64,000 bases of DNA from Diprion similis. Its lineage: Eukaryota > Arthropoda > Insecta > Hymenoptera > Diprionidae. Where the stretch lies: assembly GCF_021155765.1 (NCBI RefSeq), contig NC_060113.1:3387001-3451000 (forward strand), read 5' to 3'. The notes beneath the pieces are model-generated. The model was not told the origin of the DNA, made no database searches, and was given only the letters and a program-made list of their open reading frames with translations. Position 1 is the stretch's first letter. The number at the start of each line of letters is the position of its first letter. Made by a program: the position numbers and the translations under genes. Shown here piece after piece: positions 49,915 through 61,197 of this stretch.

Positions 49915-51621
49915 AATCTTAGATTTCTTAGCGGGTAATCACAGGCTATACCTAGAGAATGTAGACGTCTGACCTAGAGCTCCTAGTATTGATCCTGCAA
50001 TAAAAATCTATATTTTGATGATAACAGTGCGCAAACAAAAAATTTTAACTAGATATCACGACTATATTTTTTCAGGTCGTGTAAGAGAAATTTCTAGTTT
50101 GAATAATGTCACCTAATAATGTAAGTACTATAGGCAAAAAGTTAGCTTCGGAAAGTGACAAAACTTCAGTATTAATATTGTAATATATAAAAATTAATGC
50201 AGATAAATTTTATTGATAAATTATTTAAAATCGTGTATTACATTGGTGGAATGTTGAATATGAAATAAAAATAATATATACATAATGGCACAATGATATT
50301 CCTACATTTTTGCATTTCCTAGCATTGATCTATAAAAATGCATTGCTGTGACATGGTACAAAGCATAATATAGGTATGAAGATTTTGATTGAACTTGAAC
50401 AAATACCTATTATTTTCAATATTTCAGAAACTTCTCTGACAGAATGATGTAACAAGTACAGTGCTCACAGATTAAATTTAATCAGTGATTTATTTGGTCA
50501 ATTAGTATTCACATTTGATTTAATTCTAAGATTCCTATTATTTAACAAATATTGTATTAGTTTTATCACTTAATAGTCAGTCTATAACCTTGAATTTAAC
50601 GACAGTTTAGCTGTCCAGTATATCTCCACTTTAAACGAATACTTCTCGAGCAACACAAGATACGTGGCGTTTCATATTCGCAATTGCACGAGAATCTTCT
50701 CGCCAAGCAGCGATATCTCCGAAAAATCCAATCGCACTAATGTTGTCAATTCATTTAGTCAACTGCAGCTAATTTTCCTTTATTAATGATGATTCAATTA
50801 TTTTAAACATCACATAACACGATAGATAGCAAATTTGTCAAGGGAAAATGTGCACAGGTAATACAAACCATTGTTTTTAATGTAGAAAAAAATAATGATT
50901 TTAGTTTATGATAAAATGCGCACAGTGTTTAGTTCGCTTTTATGTATAATTCTCGTATCAAATAGTTTTATTCACTATGTTTTATTCAGATTATATGCAG
51001 AGTAATGTTGATTACAATTTGTTTATAATAACTGTTGTTAATCTATGATGTTTCAAGGAATGTTCGGTTTTGCTATTAGGTTGATTTGTTACAAAATTAT
51101 ATGTCTTTTTGAGAGAGTTAAACTTGAGAAACAGCAGCTTTCAACTTGAGCCCCCTTAGACGTAAGGTAATTGTCTTTACATATTGAAAACGAAATGCTA
51201 CGTTTTTTGGTACGCTAATCTGCTTCTCGATGTTAATCTTAAATCTCTTTCTGATAAATGCAAGTGAACCACAATCATAAAGAAGCCGAAAATATATTAA
51301 GGTAACATCAATACCACTTATAGAATAAACACAAAAATATATACCGTATTGGAGACAAAGTAAACAAAAATTCAATAAGTTAGAATGTTAAATTTATTGC
51401 CACAAGGACACTGTCGGCGCTCATAAAGCATCAAAAATCACTGCTTTCTCAAAAGAAGTAATTCAATAAAAGTGAAATAATCGTGTTATACAGAGTAACA
51501 CACGCAAGACCAGAATAAACATTTTTTCCAATTTTCGTTCGTATATCCATCGGTTTTCATCTTTGCAGCATTAAAATAATATGGGATGGACATTATGTAC
51601 TGAGAGTATGATGTATTAAGT
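49915..51621. other. Convergent 3' interval (zinc finger / FKBP8)
   Basis: The two flanking genes point at each other, so this should hold both 3' UTRs. It is AT-rich. An 85-codon frame at 51118-51375 on the minus strand has no family features. No repeat or RNA gene was recognised. Confidence 0.5.
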
Positions 51622-53097
51622 TTAGAAAATGTTATACCTGTACACAATAACTCCTGCTATAGCAGCAACAGCCCCTCCAATCAAACTCCATGCTATAGTG
51701 GAAGGCGTAGTCTTTGAGCTTTGATTATTGGTATTTTTATTTGACGTTCCATTTTGCTTGTCTGTTCCGAGCATCTTTTTGTACAAATTCTTTTCATGTT
51801 TGGCATCTTTGGCTGTTTTTTCTTTTAAAATCGCCAATTCTTGCTGGATTGCTTTCGAGTCAGGATCCAGTTTCGACGCTTGCAGCAAAACTGCATAGGC
51901 AGCAGCACGTTCTCCTTTATGTTGTAAAATTTTACCTTTCCTAAACAACGCCTTGACATTTTTCGGCTGACATCTCAGAACATTTTCAACACTTTTCAAT
52001 GCTGCGTCATATGCCTCTGTTTTCATTTGCGCTGCTGCTAGATTATTATAGACTTTCATACGATCTTCTAGCAAAGCTTGGAGGTCTGCATTACTTATAG
52101 ATTCTTCCTGATCATCTTGGGGATAATTTATCCCACCTTTAGTTTCATCCAAATAATCCAAAGCTCTTCGATAGCATTGAACTGCAAGCGAGGCCTCATC
52201 TCGAGAATACCACCAATTTCCTCGCTCCCGTTTTTCATTCCTATACAATGTGAAATATTTTATAAAACAATAGTAGCAGATTTGGTTACATAAATTGCTG
52301 TTCCATTTATAGAAATTACGGAATAATCTTAATGATAAGAATGCACGTTATTTGATTTTTTTTTTACGTTGCAAAGCGACAGGAATGAATCTGGAGGAAA
52401 AATGGAATGAAAAAGATTTATTAGCTCCTAAATATCCAAAATTCATTTCATTACCCAATTTTTTTCCTTTGAGCAACTCCCAGGGTTTCAATTTCCGGTT
52501 CCATTTCAACAGACAGCAACTCGATAGTATAAAAAAGTTTAGCACCACCAGGTATGTCTGGTTTCCTTCCGAGGTCGCCATAACCAAATCGAGCTTCAAC
52601 TTCAACCTCAGCAATTTCCTCAACATCCATTAATGCAATAACCAGATCTAGTCCCTGTTTCACGCATACAAATATTTTGTATAAAAGAAAATTTATTGAA
52701 TTATTCCAGTAGGCTTAATTAACACTTTTGCAAGACTGTCAACAGTTTCTCTATGTCCAAATTCAATAATTGCCGATGTTCATACCTGTATTACTTCAAC
52801 ATCTCCCAATTGTATGGTGAATTTTTCATACTTTTCAACAACAGTTCCATCTTCCAATTTTCCAGTCACATTAATGCTACAAATATCTGACCGATTAGGA
52901 CGTGTTCCTTTCTGTCCAGCTTTGACTACTTTCTTTTTCAATTGACCAACACCTAGTACATCCATCCATTCATCTTCCTCGTGATCTTCAAGCGTAGCCT
53001 TGGTCAAAGGATCTTTCAGGTCAACGTCGAAGTTTAACTCGTTCTGAATGAAATCAGCTTGACTACTGCCAGTGTTATCAACAGTTTCGTTATCCAT
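51622..53097 (-). CDS. FKBP8: FKBP8 (tail-anchored FK506-binding protein)
   Basis: Immunophilin of the mitochondrial outer membrane and ER; vertebrate FKBP8 binds Bcl-2 and HSP90 and acts in mitophagy. Three exons, 52786-53097, 52455-52654 and 51622-52240, give 376 residues. Order: acidic N-terminus; [17 protein letters not shown], matching human EEWLDILGNGLLRKK; an FKBP domain at about 60-165 ([21 protein letters not shown]); a TPR region at about 175-310 ([34 protein letters not shown]); then a single C-terminal membrane helix ([21 protein letters not shown]). As in vertebrate FKBP8, several aromatic residues of the FK506 pocket are replaced, so isomerase activity may be weak. This is inferred from the family. 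The W-x-x-V in the N-terminus could be an LC3-interacting motif. Confidence 0.95.
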
Positions 53098-53171
53098 TTT
53101 GACAGTGCTACAGTGACATAAGGAAGAGACAAGTTGGATACAATTGTAAAAAGCAATTACATATTTTTATA

Positions 53172-53222
53172 CATATATATATATATATATATAATAAAAA
53201 TTATATAAATATATATATATAT
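53172..53222. repeat. Interrupted (TA)n microsatellite
   Basis: AT dinucleotide blocks around an AT-rich spacer, about 80 bp upstream of the FKBP8 start codon, so in or near its promoter. Confidence 0.85.
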
Positions 53223-53872
53223 AATAAGTAAATCCGCGAGTCAAATAATAACATTCCATACTTTTATTTTTCTCGTAGATTATGATAATCCGGCTAACAG
53301 TTTCCGACAAATTTTTTTTCCGAAGTAAGAATTTGACGACTGATTTTGGTTATGTTATGATACGTCACGATCGTTTTCATAAACAAAGCAAGAATTTTTC
53401 AAAAGCGAGTAAAACAAAGAATACCGGATCGGACTTATTGAATTTCACCAAGGTAGGAGCACAGGATATAAAACGAATTGTGCAAAATCATCATTCAACA
53501 TCGCGCACGACATTGACTTTTGATAAATATAACCAGACAAACACATGGATCATTAAATTATACACTAGTTATGAAATTAGTCTACACGTACCTTTACTGG
53601 TTTGGAATATTCACACGACGACTCGTTGGGTTGTATAGAAAAATAATATCACAGGTTTTTTTCGACAATTATTCGTCAACACTGCGGTCAAACGCACGCC
53701 GCGCAGTACACGAGAATTCAACTCGTTCTATCCTGTAGCTGAATCATATGTATCCGCCTGATATCCGCTAGCACACGAACCGATCGCTGTGTCGCTACTG
53801 CTAGCAGACGATTTAACGGCGAACTTTCAAAAGTTACATAAAGTAATCATTAAGAATTCCGTATTTATCCAT

Positions 53873-54198
53873 TTATCGTGAAAAAAAATATTTACTAATC
53901 AATTGAATGTTTTCGTTCTTCGCCAATTCTATAACCGAAATTTTATCCTTATCATCAAACCAAAATTTTTGAGGGAATAATATATTGTGTAACAAGGAGG
54001 CAAAGTCTTTCGGACCGGGCGTAAGTCTCCAATTGTCACAGGTCGTCGAATAGAAGTCGTAGGTCAGCCGCAGACAAATATTGCAAATAAGCGCGGCGAA
54101 AAGTCCGTTGCCTCCTTGTTGTACACGATTCTTTATATGACAATCGTTAAGTTGCAAGTTTTTCACGAAGCACGAAATTGAGGTTATGGTCGCAAAAC
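53873..54198 (-). CDS. Hypothetical coding exon without recognised family
   Basis: A minus-strand frame stays open for about 108 codons with reasonably balanced composition (NGLFAALICNICLRL, TPGPKDFASLLHNIL). It has no ATG at its start, so it would need an upstream exon or a non-AUG start. A donor-like site (ATTA|gtaaat) occurs near its end. It begins just downstream, in its own direction, of a palindromic GCGCATGCGC site, which argues for a promoter there. I recognise no domain. It may equally be a chance frame. Confidence 0.22.
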
Positions 54199-54217
54199 GT
54201 CAGATTTGTTTGCGACA

Positions 54218-54227
54218 GCGCATGCGC
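54218..54227. promoter_or_regulatory. NRF-1-type palindrome GCGCATGCGC
   Basis: Perfect palindrome matching the NRF-1/EWG binding consensus, common in promoters of mitochondrial and housekeeping genes. It is isolated in AT-rich DNA, roughly 1.1 kb from both the FKBP8 and cyclophilin B start codons. No known gene start adjoins it except the hypothetical minus-strand frame. Confidence 0.45.
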
Positions 54228-55158
54228 CCAGTACGGAAAAGACCATTTTTAACTCCTAGGCATTTATAGCTCACTACTGCCATGGAAACGTATACTTTGT
54301 GTACGGAAAACACGCTTGAAAAATGTGTAAAAGATCCTAGCGTTATATAAAGAAAATTACCCGATTCTTGAAAGTTTCGACGATATGAGGTGGTAAATTG
54401 CTCATTTTCATTAGCTGAACGGCAAGATAATAGTGTTCCTTCTCTTGGCCATTATATTATCTTACCGCCCGTTCTAGAATACAGTCTTTGAAAAATGGAC
54501 AATTTAAAATTCATTATCGGATTAGAGTTTTTAGAGATATGTATATGACAATCGAAAAGAAAAAGTATTGAAACATTACTATAAACATTTGTTGCTCCCG
54601 AAAAATTAGTTAACAATAAGTCAGTCAAATAGAAGACACACAAATATGCCCTTCCGAAAATATAGGGATAAAAATAACTCAATTGTGTGCCGAGAATACA
54701 CGAAGATAATATAGATTATAGACAGATAACGAAGATTCATATATAAAAGTTTTTGAATTCGAAATGACTAGATTATCCAATGAGTTGACCATCAAAAAGA
54801 TTTGCAAGCTGGTTGAGCAGCTAGACAGACTATTCAAGCGTTGTATAGTCTATAGGTTAGATGTATAATATTGAAATTGATGACTTTGTACGTTGTTCTT
54901 ATGGAAACGGTAAAACATGTTTTCTTCTTTCTCTTATGTCCTCGAGGCCTCGGATGAGATTACAAACCGTTAATGACGCGTATAATATTCGTTAATTCTC
55001 ATCGTGAAACAGTGATCAGTTGCCGTTCGTATGTATTTACGTATGTATGTATGTACAATATACATGCATACAACGAGTTAAGAATATTTCTCCAGAATAA
55101 AGAAACCGTCGTTTTAAAGCAGCACCTCTCTCCTGTTATATACGTGGCAAATGCTCAG

Positions 55159-55177
55159 CCAATCAGAGCAGACCACC
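55159..55177 (+). promoter_or_regulatory. ER stress response element-like site (CCAAT-N9-CCACC)
   Basis: CCAAT, exactly nine bases, then CCACC; the ERSE consensus is CCAAT-N9-CCACG, so only the last base differs. It lies 137 bp upstream of the cyclophilin B ATG. A TACGTGGC with the ACGTG core used by XBP1/ATF6 factors lies just before it at 55141-55148. Cyclophilin B is an ER folding enzyme known to be ER-stress induced in vertebrates, so the site fits the gene. Confidence 0.5.
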
Positions 55178-55313
55178 TATTGCTTTTGTCGGATCTGCGT
55201 CAAGATCCGTTGTCAGTTTAGGTCGGTGCCCCTCGTCCTCGGTTCTCCACCGCTTCGTCCTGACCGTCCTGACATTCCTGCACATCTTGATTCGTTATTC
55301 TCATTAGTGAATA

Positions 55314-56897
55314 ATGAAACTCCTAATAATCTTCGGGCTCGTAGGGCTGATTTCATGCTCTGGGAGTACCGCCGAAACCCCGAAAGGGCCCAAAGTTACA
55401 GATAAGGTAAGGAAAGAAAGTTTATTGAAATATATGTGGGCAGGGGGAGAGGAGGAAAAAGTTCCACAACGGTATCTTACCGAATAACATCGATAGTACA
55501 ACTCTTCGAATTAAGTAAATTCGATTCAATTATTTCATTTTTTTTTCTACTCTGATTATTTTTCTTCATAATCGTCACATGCCTGTACGAAAAAATAATA
55601 ACAAAGGCAAAACGAGGGAAACGCCTAATGATTTTTTGCTCTCAACATTCTTTTCTTTTTGATTTGTTAATTTGTGGAATAATATCCTTAGCGCACGAGC
55701 TTCTGTGAGAGCAGTAAAAACATATTTCCTTCGTGCGGAAACGCGCGTAATTCTTTATCATTCTATTGTTCCTCAAGGTTTATACAATTGCAAATTGAAA
55801 ATATCTATTGTTTTAGGTATGGTTTGACATAGAAATTGGCGGCGAACCAGCTGGAAGAATCGAAATCGGTTTGTTTGGTAAAACTGTTCCAAAGACCGTA
55901 GCGAACTTTGCAGAGCTTGCAAAAAAACCTGAAGGAGAGGGTTACAAGGGAAGCAAATTCCACAGGGTAATCCGTGACTTCATGATCCAAGGTGGTGACT
56001 TCACAAAAGGAGACGGCACCGGCGGTTAGTAGTAAATTCTTTAGAGCTCTAAATTATACTCAACCTTCTTTTCAGCATTTGTAGTTTTCATTTGTCACAT
56101 TATGCCAAAACAGGACGCAGCATTTACGGAGAACGATTTGCTGACGAAAACTTCAAGCTCAAACATTACGGCGCTGGATGGTTGTCCATGGCCAATGCCG
56201 GCAAAGACACAAATGGCTCACAATTCTTCATCACCGTCAAGCAAACCCCTTGGCTCGATGGAAGACATGTCGTATTTGGAAAAGTAATTAAGGGAATGGT
56301 TAGTTCAAATTATTCTGTTTCATAGAAGACTCATCTCAATCACTTTGTTGGTAAATTTTGAAACAAAAGATTCCTGCAGACCTGCCATTAGGAACAATAG
56401 ATGGGCAAGGCTTTTTAGCAAAATGTTCAACTTTTCAGCACTACATTCGATAGAATTAGAATTATAAAAAATAGAGCGAAACATACCATAAATTCGTTTG
56501 AAACGCTCAGTCAAATCATAAACCATGCAAGATTATATACTTCCAGTTACTAAGATCTGCATGAAATACCATGTGAAAAATTAATTTTCTATGCAGAACA
56601 GTGTACAGAGTGCCCATCAAATGAAAATGTAGGGCCATTTTTATATTGCTATATAATTTTTGAAACAATTCGGAATTATCAGTGTAATTGGAATTTCGAA
56701 TATCGTATGTGATTTCTAAAAAAATGTATGAATGTCATTTGATTCAACTTTTTTCTGTCCAGGATGTCGTGAGGAAAATCGAGAACTTGAGTACGGACAG
56801 CCGTGACAAACCGTCAAAAGAAGTGAAGATAGCTGATTCTGGTGCCGAAACTATTGAAGAGCCGTTTGCAGTTGCTAAAGAGGATGCAACTGATTAA
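55314..56897 (+). CDS. PPIB: Cyclophilin B (secretory peptidyl-prolyl isomerase)
   Basis: Catalyses cis-trans isomerisation of prolyl bonds during folding in the ER. Four exons, 55314-55406, 55817-56024, 56114-56298 and 56763-56897, give 206 residues, the usual length of PPIB. The first exon encodes a signal peptide ([18 protein letters not shown]) and the start of the mature protein. The cyclophilin domain has its active-site residues: the [15 protein letters not shown] motif with catalytic Arg, NGSQFFIT, the drug-binding [12 protein letters not shown] and the terminal DVVRKIENL. The tail ends AKEDATD and has no KDEL; vertebrate PPIB likewise lacks KDEL and is kept by other means. An ERSE-like site lies upstream and a long hairpin lies just after the stop. 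Confidence 0.95.
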
Positions 56898-56990
56898 ACC
56901 TTGAGCTTCTAACCGGTGCAATGAATGTTCCAAGCTCAATACGTCCACTGAGGCCTGATGCATAAATCATTTATGATTAGAAATGCAATG

Positions 56991-57124
56991 TAGCGTTGTT
57001 AAAAATACCAATTTTTATTACTTGTGTGCTACAATTGGTCACCGAACAATGAAATGCTTATTTCATTGTTCGGTGACCAATTGTCGCACACAAGTAATAA
57101 AAATTGGTAATTTCAACAACGCTA
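56991..57124. repeat. Long hairpin: 65-bp inverted repeat with 4-nt loop
   Basis: Left arm 56991-57055 and right arm 57060-57124 are reverse complements with only three mismatches, separated by GCTT. The hairpin starts 94 nt after the cyclophilin B stop, so it is probably within its 3' UTR. No target duplication is evident at the borders (left flank AATG, right flank ATGA). Confidence 0.9.
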
Positions 57125-59561
57125 ATGATTTTGATAATTATAATGATTGTTAGCTTTAACAATTCTCTCAATCTATAATTACATTTATACGTCATGTCGA
57201 TGAATAAATTTGTTAAAATTTTGTAAAATTTTGTTTCCAACAATATTTCTCAATACCCTCGTCTTATTGTTAGTCTGTATTTTGAAATTCTTTTCTTTCT
57301 TCACTTGCATTTCATTTTATTTAACTCTTTTATAAACTCTCTCCATTCGAAGAGAAAGGCATACAAAAAGCTAAAGGTCATAGCGCTAAAGGTTACAGCG
57401 CTAAGCATGCACGGTTGTAGGTGGGAAAAAAAAACATCTCCAGGCAATCGCATGAAAGGTCAGCATGTTACAAATCTCTCTAAAGAAGATACGCAATAAA
57501 TAAACGCATCCCATTACTACGAAAACTTAACAATCATCCAAAGTAGGCTGTTCGAAGTTATTTTTGACTCTATACGCATGTAGGTAACCAATCCGTATTT
57601 AGCATCAGAAAAACAGTGAGCAATGCAGAGTGTATTTGGCACGGTAAATTCCTACTGCAGAGGTTTCTTGGAATTCTAGAAAGTATCTTCATAGCACGTC
57701 ATCCTGTTTCTCGATTTGATGCAATTTGCGTAGAATGAGGATTTAAGTACATGAGGCTACAGAATACAAATTTATTATATCATGTATGCACAAATGTTGT
57801 ATGAAGAGTACATAAAAAATTTGTGCGTCTGTCAAATAGAGTGTCCCCTGATTCAAAAATTCCAAAAACGAAATGATTATTTGATGTAGACAAAGGCATG
57901 AGTAGCAGAATAATAAATTACAAACACAGACTGAAAACATAAGGTGTCAAACCCCAACATAATAAATACTTCAAAGGTCTCAGGAAAGGTTTTTTACATC
58001 ACAAGAAAAAACATTGATATATTTTTTTCAATCAATATCAATTATCTACTAAGGATTGTATTAAAGTAAATATTCATTTAGAATAAATTATCTTAACTCT
58101 GTCATTGTATGTACTAGGGAAAAATTGGTGTATTATGCTGAAAAAGAAATAATATGATTAATACAATAAAATTAATATTTTTGTACACATTCAGATATTG
58201 TAGGAATATTAATAACAAGATTTTTCTTACACTGCAAAACTTTTATCCCTGTGCATTGAGCGTGGCTTACAAATACTGTGCGCTTTTTCTCAGAACTCAA
58301 AAGTATCAAGTTGTTGCGTCAAAGCTTGCACTTCCGGAGTAAAGCCACATATTTTTTTTCAGGGATCGTCGTTCGATCAAAAAGAGAAGGAAAGTACAAA
58401 GGATTAATATATATGTTTGTCTTTTGAAGCATGCATTGCAGTACTTTAGGCTATTATTGTCCGTAGCGTTGACCGCAAAGAGGATGATTGATCATTGAAA
58501 ATTGCCACTGATCTCTGTTTTTCAATACTCGAAAAAGGATTCTATTGAAGTAAAGTAATAACGAAATAAGCTATCCTTTGCTGTACACCTTGAACCTTTT
58601 TTGAACCTTTTAAAATGAGGAATCACAAGAAACATTGTAAATTTTGATATGACTTATTTTCTTCAGTATTTTTAAAATACATCGGATAAGAATACTAGTT
58701 TGACACAGGCATAGAATCATGTGAAACCTTCGGGTATTATTGCCGCAAATATTCCAGAAATTGCACTATTTTTCAAACGCAGGCAATCTCCATTTCCTGA
58801 GGCCTAAAACAAGTCTGCTCGAAATGATCGGAACAAAGCAAACTTGCTTGCTTCGTTAGGAAGATAATTCTCCTTCCCCGTTATACTTTTCAGTCATTTT
58901 TGCACATGACTGCGTAGAGGAAATCTGAAAGCAAACCAAAATTAAAATAATATGCCCTTAATCAATTAGAACTATTACAAAATGTATCCAGAGTACCGAA
59001 AAGAAAAAATCTATATTGTCTTATCCGTATAATACTTAATGGAATTAATGTAAAACGAGAATTGCATGTGAAAAAAACAATAATCTTTGTGTGTTGTTTT
59101 GTAATTTGCAAACATAGTTAGAACACTTCCATCAACTAATTTCACATTAACACAACGACACGAACAGTATATTTGAGATAAATACTTACGGATGAAATGT
59201 TCTCTCGGTAACATTTTTCCTGGCCTGTTTCTCGCATTAGCAACATTTAATTACCATTTTATTTACAACAATAATTACACCGCATAAATGAAATTCTTTA
59301 CTCATCGGATAAGTCAACGGTTAACGCTTTCGATTTATGATACTAGCCACGGACTCGTTTAAATTTTCCGCCAGAAGGATGTTACTCGGCCTACAGATAT
59401 ACTGCTTCTAGTTCTAATGCTCACGAGAAATTCGGCCCGCTATAAGCAAGAGCATGGAGGGGGTAAGAAGAACGATGTAAGCGCCTCTGGTGGTAGCTTT
59501 ACGAATTTTACCCGCCGAGTTAAAACTTGCAGCATATACATATAGGTATACTAAAGAGTTA
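57125..59561. other. Intergenic DNA right of cyclophilin B
   Basis: No supported gene. On the minus strand, ATGTTACCGAGAGAAC at about 59214 leads to a good donor (CATCC|gtaagt) and an acceptor near 58928; the joined frame stops after about 21 codons, so I only note it as a possible short-peptide or non-coding transcript. The rest is AT-rich without repeats that I can name. Confidence 0.4.
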
Positions 59562-59910
59562 GAATCACGATGAATTTAACGGAGGGGAACGGAACGGAAC
59601 GGAACGGAACGTAACTTAACCTTCTTAAAAATATCACGATCTTCGACAGACCTCGCAGTTAGTTTTTTATTTTTTGTTTATTTTTATGTACAACAGATAC
59701 CCAGCAAACAGCAAATTTAACATTAAATAATTATCTCGTACCACCGGCATTTTGATATCAACGCCACGCGTAAAACAAAACATGCGACCACCGTCATTTT
59801 AAAACACCCGCGTCGTCGTTACAATAATCCCGCTGTACTACGGCCACACCGTTCTAGTTACGTTCATTTTCGTTACGTTACGTTACGTTTCGTTAAGTTC
59901 ATCGTGATTC
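59562..59910. mobile_element. 349-bp segment bounded by inverted repeats
   Basis: The left end reads GAATCACGATGAATTTAACG; the right end, reverse-complemented, reads GAATCACGATGAACTTAACG (19 of 20 identical). Behind each end the arms turn into GAACG- or GTAACG-type pentamer repeats. This looks like a foldback or MITE-type element. No clear target-site duplication flanks it and no protein is encoded, so mobility is inference. Confidence 0.5.
59586..59610. repeat. (GGAAC)n pentanucleotide repeat
   Basis: Five tandem copies just inside the left inverted end of the 349-bp segment. The mirrored GTTAC-type repeat at about 59869-59890 sits inside the right end. Confidence 0.85.
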
Positions 59911-61109
59911 CGGCTTAAGGTGCCGAAGACACAACTTGATTTTTTGTTGTATCTCACGAGCTATCCGGATTATGAAAAAAAAAAAATTCCTAAGAAATTT
60001 GTACATATTCCAACGAGGAATATTTTAATTGAAACAAAAATGTATGAATCCATTTTAAAAAAACTGGTTCATCCTTTCCAGCATCACCAGTTATGATCCT
60101 GGACCGCAGGAAAAAAATTCTTCATGCGTCCTTCTCTGAACCATACAATTTTTGTAGGACACAAAACTTATTTCCAATTGAACCATTAGGTCGGCTAGAA
60201 ATGTTACGTGTCTCATCATTTGGGACACCCTGTATAACCTGGTATTTCGATATATGTATATCCATGTCAGAAAATGTCAATAAAAATTCAAGTCTTGATT
60301 TATTTATACAGCCAGATATGTCCGCGTACGATTTTGCATATTCGGATGAAATATATATTTTCGAATATATAGAAATGTATGAGAATATCAGGATATGTAT
60401 ATCCATATCAGGTCACATACAGTCATCCCTGGTGAAAAGAAACTCTGTTTATTTATCTTCCAATTAATCAAGAATAAAAAAAATTAAACAGAAAAATAAT
60501 TTCTGTTCTCGATAATTTCAACTTTTGAAAATCAAATCCATCTTGATATGGACGATTTATATCAGTGCTTGCCAGAATTTTTTTTTAACGCATTATTAGT
60601 AAAAGAATGAAAAAATCACTAATTAATAAATATCGGAAAGATCATACATGCTTTCGATGGGAAAACATGTGACTACGTAATAAGACGGAATGATTCTGTT
60701 ATGAACAATCATGTGTGTTTCCACATTGCAGAACCTCAGCACAACAAATAGTGCCTCTAAGATAAAATGAAAAAATGATTAAATAATGATTACAATAATA
60801 ACAAAAATAGAAATATTAACGTTATCGAATGTATTGCACACATAGAATTGTATATGAAGAGTGTAGTACAATAACAAACAATATTTATAAATTATCCTAA
60901 GATATTGGAGTTTCTGTTGTGAAAACAGTTAATTTGAAAAATATTGTCGTTGTTTTAGTAAACATTGTTTATTTAAACACATGGCTTAGAACAGAAATGG
61001 CGATACTTGTTTAGAGTTTATCCAGATAGATTTACGATATTATGCCAGGGGTGGGACTTCTTTTTTTAAAGATCAACAAGACTTTTTACCATTACCAATG
61101 CTCGTCAAC
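59911..61109. other. AT-rich interval before the secreted-protein genes
   Basis: A frame at 60093-60467 is open on the + strand and another overlaps on the minus strand (60122-60406); neither shows a family. At 60218-60237 lies TTTGGGACACCCTGTATAAC. I associate this type of sequence with insect repeat ends, but I see no matching second end. Confidence 0.35.
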
Positions 61110-61118
61110 TATATAAGG
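61110..61118 (+). promoter_or_regulatory. TATA box of secreted gene 1
   Basis: TATATAAGG, 88 bp before the ATG of the first secreted gene. The second copy has a TATA box in a similar place. Confidence 0.6.
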
Positions 61119-61197
61119 TTCAGATTATTTGACGCTGACGTCTAGTATGATATATGTTTACGATACGATATTCGGTACGACATATGATTCAAAAAAC

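Larger units (their letters stand above)
53223..55158. other. Interval between FKBP8 and cyclophilin B starts
   Basis: Contains the FKBP8 promoter at the left, the minus-strand frame at 53873-54198, an NRF-1-type site at 54218-54227 and, at the right, the distal cyclophilin B promoter. A 118-codon + strand frame at 53282-53638 has no family features. Confidence 0.45.

Noticed and set aside
58928-59214. Two-exon minus-strand micro-ORF beginning MLPREHF
   Set aside because: Splice sites look good, but the joined product is only about 21 residues and no family is known to me, so I mention it only in the intergenic entry.
60093-60467. 124-codon + strand frame near a GGGACACCCTGTATA sequence
   Set aside because: A frame on the opposite strand is also open over most of it and no transposase or other motif is visible. 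A repeat-like piece at most.
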